Source: Epiperipatus broadwayi (taxonomy: Eukaryota; Onychophora; Udeonychophora; Euonychophora; Peripatidae). From it: a stretch of DNA of 64,000 nucleotides. The stretch covers positions 11,489,100-11,553,099 of the forward strand of contig JAQFVV010000022.1 of the NCBI GenBank assembly GCA_028023455.1, in the 5' to 3' direction. Position numbers and translations under genes: made by a program. This document shows positions 14,090-25,099 of this stretch, piece by piece; position 1 is the first letter of the stretch, and every line of letters starts with the position of its first letter. The notes beneath the pieces are model-generated. The model did not search any database. It saw nothing but the letters and a program-made list of their open reading frames with translations, and had not been told where the DNA came from.

Positions 14090-14345
14090 AATTATTATTT
14101 TCTAATCACACAAAATAATAATATATATAATTTAACCCTTAACCAATTAACATAAATATAGTTAAAACTCTGCCATTTTGAATTGTTACATAAGCACACA
14201 ACATTCTTTCAAATATTATTTATATTTTTTAATCACATAAAAAATATATAATTTAAGCCTCATTCCGTTAACATAAATATAGTTAAAGCTCTACTATTTT
14301 GATTTGTCACATACTCATGCAATATGCTTTCAAATATTTATTATT
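14090..14345. repeat. Tandem duplication, unit about 125 bp
   Basis: The phrase 'aacataaatatagttaaa' with its flanks occurs at about 14147 and 14270. Matching wording before it ('taatcacaca/ataaaa') and after it ('ctttcaaatatt') gives two diverged tandem copies. Confidence 0.75.
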
Positions 14346-15310
14346 TATAAATAAATCAAATAGTGAAGATTGATAGAAAGAGATCTCCCTATCACTATTT
14401 TCTTATTTGTTTCTTTATTACTACTCGAGGCCACTTCATTGAATTTCCAGCATGACATCACTCTCTAATGGTGATAATTAGTATCCGCAATTAAAATTTT
14501 AAAAAAAAGTTTATTGAATTCTCATATGCAAGTCTATAGAATCTGTTAATAATTTCTTTCTTGGTTTCTTATTATAAATAGCAAATCAATACACAAATTT
14601 CTTTTATTACCTGCAAATTCCTGGGAAATACGTGGCCGAATATATTTTTGTGTTTTTACTTTTAATAGTTTGGGTCATCACAGGTAACTAAATATATGAT
14701 TCATTGTGATGTTTCATGTTCTTTGATTTATTACATAGTCTTCATTTGAGGAGGATCCACTTCATGGTTCTGATGTTGGTGGTTATTTTAATACAGAGAG
14801 GCATCTTGTTTATTGTTAAGTGTAGCACCAGCAGATAATGAGAATTAGGGGTTTGAGCCCGATACATTAGGCTTTTACCCCAACATTTATTTTTTGGTCA
14901 CTATTAGGTAATCTTGTAATTCTTGTTTTGAAATTTGAACTAATGATTTCACTATTTAATGATTCAGTCTCTGCAGGGACAAGACATGGGACATTCTGGG
15001 TTCCTGTTTTTTATAGCCCCCTCCATTTGTTCTAGAAACTTCACTCGATCTGCACTTCCTGTTTCTATAATTTTTATCTAACTGGATTTAAGTTGAAGTG
15101 TTAAAGCTTTTATCACCTTCTGATTTTTTTTGTTATAATAAAGAAAAAATCCACTTCTTCTGGAAACTTCTAGGCTTTTGTAATGTAAGTGAAATCAAAC
15201 CTTATTTCTATCTCTCCAACCATCAAACCCATTTATACACACATTTTTAACATACACATACATGCTGTTTCAAAATGACAGAGCACCTCCCCCTAGTTCT
15301 ATCTGTATAT
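14346..15310. other. AT-rich spacer, no gene recognised
   Basis: Nothing coding is seen. The word 'aggggtttgagcccgat' near 14847 is B-box-like. If the decayed gag element described next ever had a 3' LTR, it would occupy part of this stretch on the minus strand, but the LTR cannot be delimited. Confidence 0.4.
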
Positions 15311-15314
15311 TTAT

Positions 15315-15440
15315 ATAACAACCACCACATAATAAAATAATTAAATCTATATATACTATGACTACATATATGCACTACATAATATAATAATTAAATCTGT
15401 ATATACCATGATTACATATATGTGTAATGACCACCACCTC
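15315..15440. repeat. Tandem duplication, unit about 62 bp
   Basis: Two adjacent copies share 'aataattaaatct', 'tatataccatg/tatatactatg' and 'attacatatatg', with a few substitutions. Confidence 0.75.
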
Positions 15441-15628
15441 TTATACTAGTTGTGACTAGCTTTGAACCCATTCTATCATGTTTCCCCCTCCCTTCATGTA
15501 TTTTGAATGGCTCCCTTTTACTTTTTATCTACTTATCTATTTCTTTGCTGTTATTTCTACCCAATCTCATTGGTCCATCTGTTTCTCATTCTGCCCTAAA
15601 GTTTGGCTTATCTGGTGGTCTCTTCCCT

Positions 15629-16478
15629 TCAGGTATCTATCTCCATTTTGTAAGTCTCCATTACCATTCTCAGCTCTCCTTCATCTTCTTTTATCACGTC
15701 ATGATGCCCACCATAGTCATATGAGCTCATATCAATGGTGTTGAGCAACTTGGCAATTTCTCCGATGGATGCTTTTCCCACTCCCAATATCATCTGTTCC
15801 ACTATCATGGGCATGCTGTGTCTTACTATGGAGAGTACATGACTCTCTGTCAGATTGCATGTGTCCAACATCCACATTCAAGCTACCTGCCTGTGAAGAA
15901 ACTGTGAATAACTATGGCCACAACCTTCCTTAAACTTTTCTTGCTTAATTTGATATCATGTCTACACCTGCCTGTTCTAGACCAAAAGGCCTCCCTCACT
16001 TTTGGTAATCTTTAAATGTCATTGGCAGTTGGAACAGCTCATCCCACCATGATTGAGCATTATCTGTGAGTTTTCTGCATGCAATATCTATCTTACTTTC
16101 CTCTGCCCTGGAGTTTACATTAAAGTATCTCCTCAAACTGGGTAAATGCTCTACAGGTGCCTCCCCATCCTACCAGTAAATGGCCAGACTCTTAGGAATT
16201 GGGTTGCATATCCTTGCATCACCACATAACCTATCACTGCTTCCAGTTTTTCTGTCAAATTTAATTGAGTCCCTTGCTTCTGTTCACCCCGCTCTCCATA
16301 CTTAAGCCTTCTCTGCCTTCATCTTCCTGTTCCCTGAATCATTTTCATTTTTAATACCTACTTTCTGTCCTAACCTACTCATTCTCTTTTCTAATTATCT
16401 GCATCTAACCTCCAGACTTTCTTGTTTTTCCAGAATCCGTTCCAAAATATCTTCCTGATCCACTTTTTGTTGGTCCAT
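15629..16478 (-). pseudogene. Decayed LTR-retrotransposon gag, related to the 38.4-kb gag
   Basis: Read on the minus strand from an ATG at 16478, the translation begins with a charged, coiled-coil-like segment. It continues through 'APVEHLPSLRRYFNVNSRAE', the hallmark QSWWDELF (about 16020-16045) and a distal 'EIAKLLNTIDMSS' segment. All three match the gag at 38423-39319 in order (VEHIKSLQRYFNVNE, LSWWESLF, EVAEMLSTTDMSE). The last 83 codons (15629-15877) are still open; the rest carries stops and frameshifts. About 150 bases beyond the gag end, a purine tract at 15481-15496 is followed by TGATAG and 'gggttcaaa'. This parallels the polypurine tract and LTR start of the intact element, so a 3' LTR may begin near 15478. 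It belongs to the same family but is much older. Confidence 0.75.
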
Positions 16479-16746
16479 TTTCCTTTGCTACTTTGTTTTC
16501 ATAAACTCTTCTTTTTGTTTTCTTATTTTCAATTAAATGCCTTGGACTCTATTCCTATCCCAACACCCTGTGCTGCCTTCTTGTTAGCCTCTAATACCAT
16601 TTAACTAGCCTTACCCTGTATGATTTTGTTTCCGTTTTATTTGATTCTCGAAATGTCACTAAAATAGATTCTCCTCTATATGAATCTAAATGCATTTCTG
16701 CCTTCATATTTATATAACCAAATTCCATTAACAAGTAACACTGATT

Positions 16747-19077
16747 TTATAATTCAAAGACTGGACATTCCAAATAGGGATCATCTTCCATTGGTGCTGA
16801 ATCACTATCAGAGTGCTCAGAGGTCTTTCTTTTCTTTTTTTGCCCATGACACTCTATGATTACTTTGTGGTTCTTGTGAATCTGGTTTTATGAGTAGTTG
16901 TGGTATAAACCCAGAATTCATATCATCATCTGAGCTTGATTTATCTGGAACATTTGATTTCCATTTATTAACATTTGGTATAGTTTGTCATGTTAGCTCT
17001 ACTTCTTGTGAAAGATCCTGATTCCAATGTCCAGGCAAACCATCCGTTTTCCCCAGGTTTGGAGTTTTGGTGTGTGATGTGTTGAGTTTTTTCTTTGGTT
17101 TATTGGTTTTGCTACTTTCTTTTTGAGAATGAGGAGTTATTGTATTTTGTTTAGTTTGTGATTTCCTAGGTGATTGGGTGTTATTTTTGTATATTTTGAT
17201 TCTGGTGTATGTTTTTCTATTGGAAATGACTTCAAGTCTGAAGGTTTGCCAAGCATTGATTCATAGCCTTTTATTTGATGTTGTACTGTTTATTGGCAGA
17301 ATATTATCTGTGTATTGGTTTAAAATGGGGTGAGGTGTTCTTGATGTAATTGTTTGCTTATCATTTCTATTTTCAGTTGTATTGTTGTGGAATTCCATCT
17401 CGGTTTATTGGAAAAGATTATCATCTTGATCCTTATCCCTAGATATTATGTGGTCTGGTGTTACATCTGTGAGAGTTATGTTATAGATTTAGTGTATTTT
17501 GATGATGTAGATCTGTGTTTATCAGTATGGTTTTCAATAGTATTGTCTGTTTTAGGTGATTGTTTGGTGTCTGTAGTTGTTGTTGTTTCTATATTCTTTC
17601 TACTGCAGTGGTAGAACTTTCCTTACTTTTGATTGCTGGTAATGTAGATATGTGCCAAACAGTCTTTTGTAAACAATGAAAGCACTGAGGCTGCACCCTT
17701 CTGAATGTTAGGACCACTGGTGAACCTCTTGCATTAACTACAGTAGGGATGTCAGTGGGAGAAACTTTTTTTTCATGGCTAGAGAGAAGATTGCTGTGTT
17801 TGACATTATGTTTCCGTCCAAGATGGGGTCCAGGAAGAATTTAAATTTTGAAACAGTGCCGTAGGGATCGAGGATATTTTGGAGCTCTTGTTCTGTGAAT
17901 CTTGTTAGGCAGTTTTTGATTTTCCCTTGTAGTATCATAGGTCTGTTCATTTCTACAGTGCAAAGTATTTTGTTTCCCAGTATTTTATTGTTGTTTTTAA
18001 ATTGGAGCCTGTCTGCCCAGGTCTTAAATTCTATTGCCACATATCTGTCATTAGGGTGAGTTAGTATTTGATAAATTCCCAACTCTGAACCATGTTATTT
18101 AATTATGAAATATAAATATGCTCCATGGGGAATTTGTATAATGATAAGTTTTCATTCATTACTGCTAGGATTAGAGTTTTGTCATTATAATAATTTTGGA
18201 AAGATTTATAGAGCACGTTTGGGATAGTTTTGTTGAAATTATCATTTATACTTTGATTTATTTCATCAGGTGATATTATTATAATCTAATATCTTAATTG
18301 ATTGAGGGTCTTGATTATCTTCTGTTGTGATTTCTACTTCATATTCTGATATGTCTATAAGTATTTCATTAATATTGCCGACCGAGTTGAGTTAGTCTGC
18401 AGTTTTAATGTCTTTGTTGATACTTATAGCATTAGCATAGGATATATTTTTTGGAGGGGTTGGATTTGTGAGTCTGTTTTGAAATGGTCGAACGATGCAG
18501 ATATTAGAGGTTCATCTAGTTTGAAATTTTCATTTGTTTGTGAATGGGTTTTGTTGACTTTTTTATCTATTATTTTATTTCTCCCCCCTGAAATACTGTT
18601 GACAATCTCTGATTTTACAGCAGCGAATTTGGTGACCTCTGGTGATTTAAAAGATTTTTTTAAACTTTCTTTAGATAGATTTTGCCGCTATTTTTTTCAT
18701 TCCAAATTATTCTGTGAGTGTTTTGCGGTTGTGGATGAATTGTGTTTATTTATGTCTGCTAAAGGAGTTTGGGAAATACGATGAGTGCTGTTACTGTTTT
18801 CATATGTATTATTAAAATTAGCTGTTATTTCACCCGATGGGGGACCAATGCTATTGCTTATAACTGCCAAAGTTTGTATAACTTCTTGCATTTTAATGTT
18901 GTTAGTAATTATTTGGTGTTTAATATTGGTAATGGGAAGGATTTTGATCCCAGATGGAGCCTGAGATTTGTTATTATAGCTAGGAAGATTTCGGCCATCG
19001 TTTCTGTTGAACGACTGAGTGTCACATTTTAAGCTTGAATTGCTATGTATATTATCTATATCATTGTCACATTCCAT
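16747..19077 (-). pseudogene. LINE ORF1-like nucleic-acid-binding protein, decayed
   Basis: A long minus-strand coding relic. It starts at 19077 with a polar N-terminal region (126 codons open to 18697), passes through a broken middle (18090-18690), and reopens at 18082 (114 codons) with a segment containing 'YVAIEFKTWADRLQF'. This resembles one of the paired RRM-like units of ORF1 proteins in the Jockey/I group of non-LTR elements. It is followed by 'VVLTFRRVQPQ' and a C-x2-C at 17673-17684 (CFHC) with a histidine further on. That is a CCHC knuckle whose last cysteine is lost. The C-terminus is low complexity, ending in a basic then acidic tail (about 16747-16850) and TAA at 16747. No ORF2 follows; the decayed gag lies downstream instead. 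The family assignment comes from the order of elements, not a search; a gag of another retroelement class is the alternative. Confidence 0.55.
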
Positions 19078-19224
19078 TTTTAAATATATAGAACTTCTCT
19101 TACCTTGTATTTAGGAGTTTGGAATGGGGTTTAACACCCCCTTTCCTGCTGATTTCAATTTTTGAGGAGAGCTTTTGTTCACGTTGCTTGCTTTTTAAGA
19201 ACCGGAAGCAGTGTATTTGTTGTT

Positions 19225-19625
19225 GTTGTTTATAGTTTAAAAAAGAAAGGCTAACAAGTTTTACTTTTTGTTGTCATTATTTTCCAAATAAAAAAAAAAA
19301 GTGGGGGAACACAAACCAACAGGAATAAAATTGCAAATTTTTATTTTTCACCCTAAAAAAAAAAACTCATATTAAAAAAAAAGCTTAATAAGTTTAAAAC
19401 CATTTTAATATTTGTTGCTATTTCTCTTTAAAAATGAAAATGTAAAACAAAGACTAAGAACTTTTACTTTTTGTTCCGATTATGAATTTTTAAACAACAA
19501 CAACAACAAAAAAGGCAACTAAAAAAAAAGACGTAATCAATTTATTTTTCAAACAAATAGCAGGGTGAGCGTAAAGGCTAACAACTTTTACTTTTTGTTG
19601 CCATTAGTTTTGAAGCAAAAAATAG
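19225..19625. repeat. Three spaced copies of an 'acttttactttttgtt' word
   Basis: Near-identical segments occur at about 19250, 19455 and 19575, each followed by 'gtcatta', 'ccgatta' or 'gccatta' and then an A/T-rich stretch. They lie upstream of the ORF1-like relic on its coding strand and could be repeats of its 5' untranslated region. Confidence 0.6.
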
Positions 19626-20180
19626 CGGTAACACAAAAGAACATTTATTGTTTGCAAATATGAGATGTGCCATTTCCTGCGACTTTTTGTTGGTCTCGTG
19701 GAAACAGTACATTACACATTATCTAATTCACACTATCTTCACACATCTATCTGGACAAGATTTTACCGCTTAAAACTTCAATACAGAATGGTGTAAAGAG
19801 TCGGATAATTATTACTTAAGAAAATCGCAATATTTCAATAAAAAAAACAAAAGTTAAATAAAAAAACAATTTTCATAAAATTCAAATACACACACCCTCA
19901 CACCAAGCCATAAAAATTGTATGAAGTGTGCGAATTCGCAAAATTTATTTAATGTGATACGACCAAGCGGCCTGTAATCTGTAACACAACACAAATGTTG
20001 TATTATAGTAAAAATGGGTTCGCCATCCAGTGGCGTCTTTGTCCAGCAAACTATTACAAACTATTACCCTTTAAACTCTTAGAATTATGAATGCTCTTAT
20101 TCTCTCATGACTTATGGTGAAGTGCAACACTCAATCATTTTTCAATTAATTGCCGACCTTTAGTCACTATCCCAGCAAAT
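19626..20180. other. Spacer, no gene recognised
   Basis: Slightly less AT-rich than its surroundings. 'gttcgccatccagtggcgtc' at 20020-20040 loosely echoes the SINE-like block at 8.8 kb. No gene is supported. Confidence 0.4.
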
Positions 20181-20184
20181 ACAA

Positions 20185-20800
20185 ATTGAATAGACATATG
20201 CTTATTCAAAGCTAATGAAAACTCTTACTAAAGCTAATAATAGAACTCATAATAATAAATATGATATGTTAACTACTTAATTAATAAAACAATTATTATA
20301 ATAAATTTTGAATATAGTTTGATTAACTGGGAAGGCATCCAAATATCAAGAGTGAAGAAGGGATTTTATGTCCACTCCTAATATTAGTCGGAATGCAATG
20401 AATTGAACAATTAAATATTAATATGTTTGCCAAGTGATTAATAAAAAATTTAAATATATGCCATTCATTTAAATCTTTAAATTTTACCAAATGAAAAATG
20501 TATTACTTTACTTTAGCAATAAAAATTAATCTGTAGTAGAAATATGAGTTATTTCTATTAATTCCTTTATGTTATACCTCGAGTATTAATGACTATAATA
20601 AATTTATATATATTATAATTCTGACACTATTATGAACCTTTAATATTGCGACGTTCTGATATTGTGTGGCTCTGGACATCCAAAAACATTAAAACATCAG
20701 ACATAAGTTTAAATTTTAAAACAACAAATATTTATTCAACAATTATATAAAAGAAAGAAAAACTACAATTCAAGTCGACATTGTAACGATCCCAAAGTAA
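20185..20800 (-). repeat. Dispersed repeat, copy B (relative of 7.4-8.1 kb)
   Basis: It shares with 7.4-8.1 kb two ordered patches, around 20350-20400 and 20685-20760, as described for copy A. The intervening DNA differs in length. The element class is not identified. Confidence 0.45.
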
Positions 20801-23575
20801 GGTAAATATGAGATACAACTACAATTATTCACAATAGGGGATCTGCACTGACTACAATTACAGACTGTATAAACTAAGTGACACTAATGCATAGCTTGTC
20901 CTAATGATGACCTTTAATCTTTAATATAAGCACTTTGGGACTAATTACCATTCTGCAATATAAATAATTTCTAATTATTTTGCCGTAATACATCGTTTAG
21001 TATTTGGTTATATCTGAATCGGTGCTTCAGCAACATTATGTAAAATATACTATTGCCAACTGTATTAATTATCTCAAAACCCATAAAATTTTCACATAAT
21101 ATTTATTTAGTTTATTAAGACTTTTATAGTTTCTCGATACTAAAGTTACGGTACTGAAGAAACTCATACTTTAAAATGTAGTAAAAAAAAAATTAAGTTA
21201 ACTTCTACTGTTTGAGTTTACACGCATTTTACTATATGAGTTTACACACATTAATTATATTATTTCTTTCCTAAGGGATTTTCCGATATGAATTTAATTA
21301 TTTATGCAATGCGTTATCCTTTGGATGGGTTTCCATTATTTCAGGATTCCTTTTATGATAGACGCTTATAATAACATTTAAATTCATGTATATAAGATTC
21401 ATGCACAATTGATTCTATTGAAAATCTTTCATAAGATCAGATGCTCATTATATTTACATTAGTAATACTTTAAAGAAATTTTTATTTAAACTTCTTTGCT
21501 CATCGCATTTATTAAAAATTGTTTTGACTAGAATTTTCAAGCTTTATTTTATAACTACTCTCCAGTGAGAACGCAAAGGTTTACTCTGAGAATAATAATT
21601 ACAGCAAGTCCAAGTTATTCTTTTAACTATATTATGTCTTTAATCAAATATAATGTAAAGATAATATGGGCATTATTATTCTGATTCCTCTTTCAGCCTT
21701 TTATTATCTTTTATAATCCATTTATTCCAGTATTAAAATTATATATTTGAAGTAGTATAAAATGTTATGAAAGTTTGTAATAAAATTAAACATTCAAATA
21801 TTAAAAAACTATTTATTCCATATAAGATTAAGATCAAGAAAAGTTTGTAGTACAATGATCCATCCAAATTTACTCATTAAATTATTCCATAAAAAAACCC
21901 CAAATGACAACAAAAGTCTGTACCTGAGACATTTTCGGATGAGCTTCTGAATTGGAAGCATTGACATTAGTATGGTGTATTGATTTCCTTGTAGATTAGT
22001 AAAATTTTTGGCACCAATTGATTTTATAGAGGAGATAAGTGTGCCTATAAATCTTCTAGTGCTCCATTAATAAGATATAAAATATACCATTTTTAGATAA
22101 AAACTATAGATTGGAAATGGAATTGTTGGTGCTCACTTAGCACAAGATTTTTAGAGAAGATCCTAGCTCAAATATGAGCTTAGTTTTATTGAACCTATCC
22201 ATCAATCATTCTTCTGATCTAACTGTTTATAATTTGATCTCTCATATTAAATTTTAATTGGTTTGTCAACTTTTGTCTGGACATTAATTATTCATAAACC
22301 TTCCCTTACCACGTGTGCTTGAGAGATTTCCCCCACTTTGAACCAAAAAATGGTGGAAAATTTTATTAAAAAAATTATTTCAATAACAATGAATAGACTA
22401 AATTTTGATTAAAGATTTATTAGTAAAAATCATAATGGATTTCTTTAATACCCAGATAAAATAATATCTCTCTCAAAACACTATGGACTGGTGTACTGTA
22501 TGATGTATAAGAACCTTAAGATTTTCTGGATAATTAAAATTATATACATCACACACACGCATGCATTTCACATATTAATACTAATCACTATCGATGTATT
22601 TATTCTTACTTTAATTAACATTAGACTGATTTTATAATCTTTTTGAAATTTGAAGAGCTATCTCTCCATATATACTGTGGAATAAATTAATGTGAAAAAG
22701 TTCAGATAATTGGCGTAACATAATGTTCTATTGGTCTTCAATAACTTAATGTAACATTAGTAAATGAAATAATTAATTCAGGCATAACAAATAACTTAAA
22801 TGTAGTCAACAGTGAATATCATTAATATTATTTAGAACTCAATAACTAAAGTTTAAATTGAAAGTTAAAAAATTATTTTAGTTTAATTTCACTTACAAAT
22901 CTGTATTAATTGGTTGAGATCTTACTTAGCTATTGTGAGACTAAATTGTTATTTATTTTGATGAAGCATGATGAATTCCTAGGTAAGCGCTTGCCCAGCT
23001 GTTGTTGTCTATTGAAGCATGGCTTTGGAGGATTCCAGTGACTCCACTTAAATCTCTTTTATCTAGCCAAAGACAATTTTGTTTATCAGATAATACATGA
23101 ATGAAAAGATGAATAAAAAATATTTCCAAAACAAATTTAACTTAAATTTATAACTATCGATTATATCAGTTATGCCAGATCACAAAGTAAACAAAACTAT
23201 AATTTTTGGAGCACATTTTTTTTGTTCTAAAAGTTTTCCCGATACCTTAGAACATTTATTTATTTAAAATAAATAAATAACTTTTAAATAATAATTATTT
23301 GAATCTCCAAAAATATGAAACCTTATTTATTTATAAACCACTTTATTTTATATCCCGACAAACTTAAATACATTTAAAATAATGATTTTTCAATAATACC
23401 CCACCCCCCCTTATTCATACAACACTATCGTTTTTCTTATAGAAAATTTTAGCTAAACTAAGGTTAAACTTTAAGAATTAAGATTAATAAGATAATATTT
23501 TATGCATTAACTTGTTATTAATTCTAATAAACTTGTCATGTTCAAGTTAATCTAAAAAGGAATACATCAAAGCCT
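20801..23575. other. AT-rich spacer, no gene recognised
   Basis: Nothing here could be supported as a gene or a bounded element. Confidence 0.5.
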
Positions 23576-23580
23576 TTATA

Positions 23581-24653
23581 TTAGCATGGTACAATATGCA
23601 AATTAAGCTTGGTATGTAAATGGCATAGCTGCTCCATTTTTTTAATAATGGGACATATGCAAATTTTTTTTATTGATAGAATATGGATCCCCCACAATAG
23701 ACCAAACCTCTTTATATTTTCTTTTCCTATCATCCTTCTTGGCACATATTGTTCTTGTATTGGAGGGCAAAAGGTGTGACCTACAGAAAATTCATGATCA
23801 AAAAATATCGACCTGTATTCATGATTTTGTTTAGCTCTGTTATATAAATATATGTGCTGGGTTCTTGTTGTCTGTTGACATGAGATTTACCATTATACAG
23901 AGAACTATAGGATGGAGGTAAACATTAAATTTTATATACAACTTGAGGAGAGTATTCAACAGGTATTCTGACTTTTGCATTGTTTAATATATTATGTGAG
24001 GGGGGAAATCTGAAGATAACTCTGTGTGTGTGTGCAAATATGTTGAAAGTTTTTTGAAATATAAGGGATGTAAGCAGGCTTATCCGTATTTTATCTGTGT
24101 TATTTTTGTTTGCAACTTCAAATTTTTCCATTTGTGTTTATGAGTGCATTATGGTTGTAATCTAGATCTGTTAAATCCTTGTTGTAAGACTCAATGTTGT
24201 TCTTTCAGTTAGCCTTATATTTGTATGGACATATAGAGTTAGCCTCCCCACTTAACCTATTAAACAATTCAAAAGACAGGATACCTTTCAACGTATTCCT
24301 CAAGTTGGTTACAAAATTTCATATCCTGCCTCATCCTGAATATGGTGAATCTCACGCTAACAGATTGATGAGAATCATCCAGTACATGTATTTATATCAG
24401 AGCTAAATTAAGAATACAGGTCGATATTTTTCAATCATCATGAGATTACTATGGATCACATCTTTTTGCTCTCCAATGTTAGAACAATATGGGCCAAGAG
24501 TGATGATAGGAAAAGAAAATATAAAGAGACTTGTGCTATTGCAAGGGATCCACATTCCATCAATAAAAAGATTCATGTGTCCAGAAAAAATGAAATATCT
24601 AATCATTTCATTTACATATGAAGCCCAATTTACATATTGGATCATGCTAATGT
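23581..24653. repeat. Imperfect long inverted repeat (foldback element), arms about 450 bp
   Basis: The left arm, 23581-~24047, reads inverted in 24206-24653. The outer ends are 'ttagcatggtacaatatg' and, on the other side, the complement of 'catattggatcatgctaa'. Internal landmarks are the mirrored 'caggtcgatattttt' (24419 and the complement near 23805) and 'aagaacaatatgtgccaag'. The arms are clearly diverged from each other. Open frames inside (23925-24131, 24194-24406, 24403-24690) are by-products of the repeat. The loop is about 160 bp. The class is unknown. Confidence 0.85.
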
Positions 24654-24888
24654 AAAGGTATATTTTTAAATGTGCTTTCTCATTCAGCACTATGATTCTG
24701 GCATTTGATTTACCTTTTCAGATTAACTTGAATATTACAATTTGTTAAAATTACATAATTGTATGAAAAGAGTATATACTTTTGAGAATAACTTATTATT
24801 ACTATTTCAGTCCCCTTAAATTCCAATCTAAATATGTGCTTATTTAATTGTTTGCATACATATACTTCTACATTTACGTAAGTGTATA

Positions 24889-25088
24889 GTAATATTCATT
24901 AAGGCTGTAGCCTCAAGCACATGCGTATAAAAATGCGATAGTAGGGACCTCTACAGGTCTTAAACCACAAGCTTACTCTTCCCCTCTTTTCTTCCAAAGA
25001 GTAAGCTTGTGGTTTAAGACCTGTAGAGGTCCCTACTATCGCATTTTTATACGCATGTGCTTGAGGCTACAGCCTTAATGAATATTAC
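24889..25088. repeat. Perfect palindrome, 92-bp arms, 16-bp loop
   Basis: The left arm 24889-24980 is, base for base by eye, the reverse complement of 24997-25088. The spacer is a C/T-rich 16-mer. The arm carries 'gtagggacctctacag' and 'cttaatgaatattac' phrases that reappear, degenerate, at 58.1 kb, so it is a dispersed element. It looks like a miniature foldback (MITE-like) insertion. 'ttacgta' lies near both outer ends and may be a target duplication. A transcript through it would form a 92-bp RNA hairpin. Confidence 0.95.
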
Positions 25089-25099
25089 TTACGTAATCA

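Noticed and set aside
15452-15744. Plus-strand overlapping hydrophobic ORFs as a membrane protein
   Set aside because: They are antisense to the decayed gag and its downstream purine tract; hydrophobicity comes from the T-rich complement.
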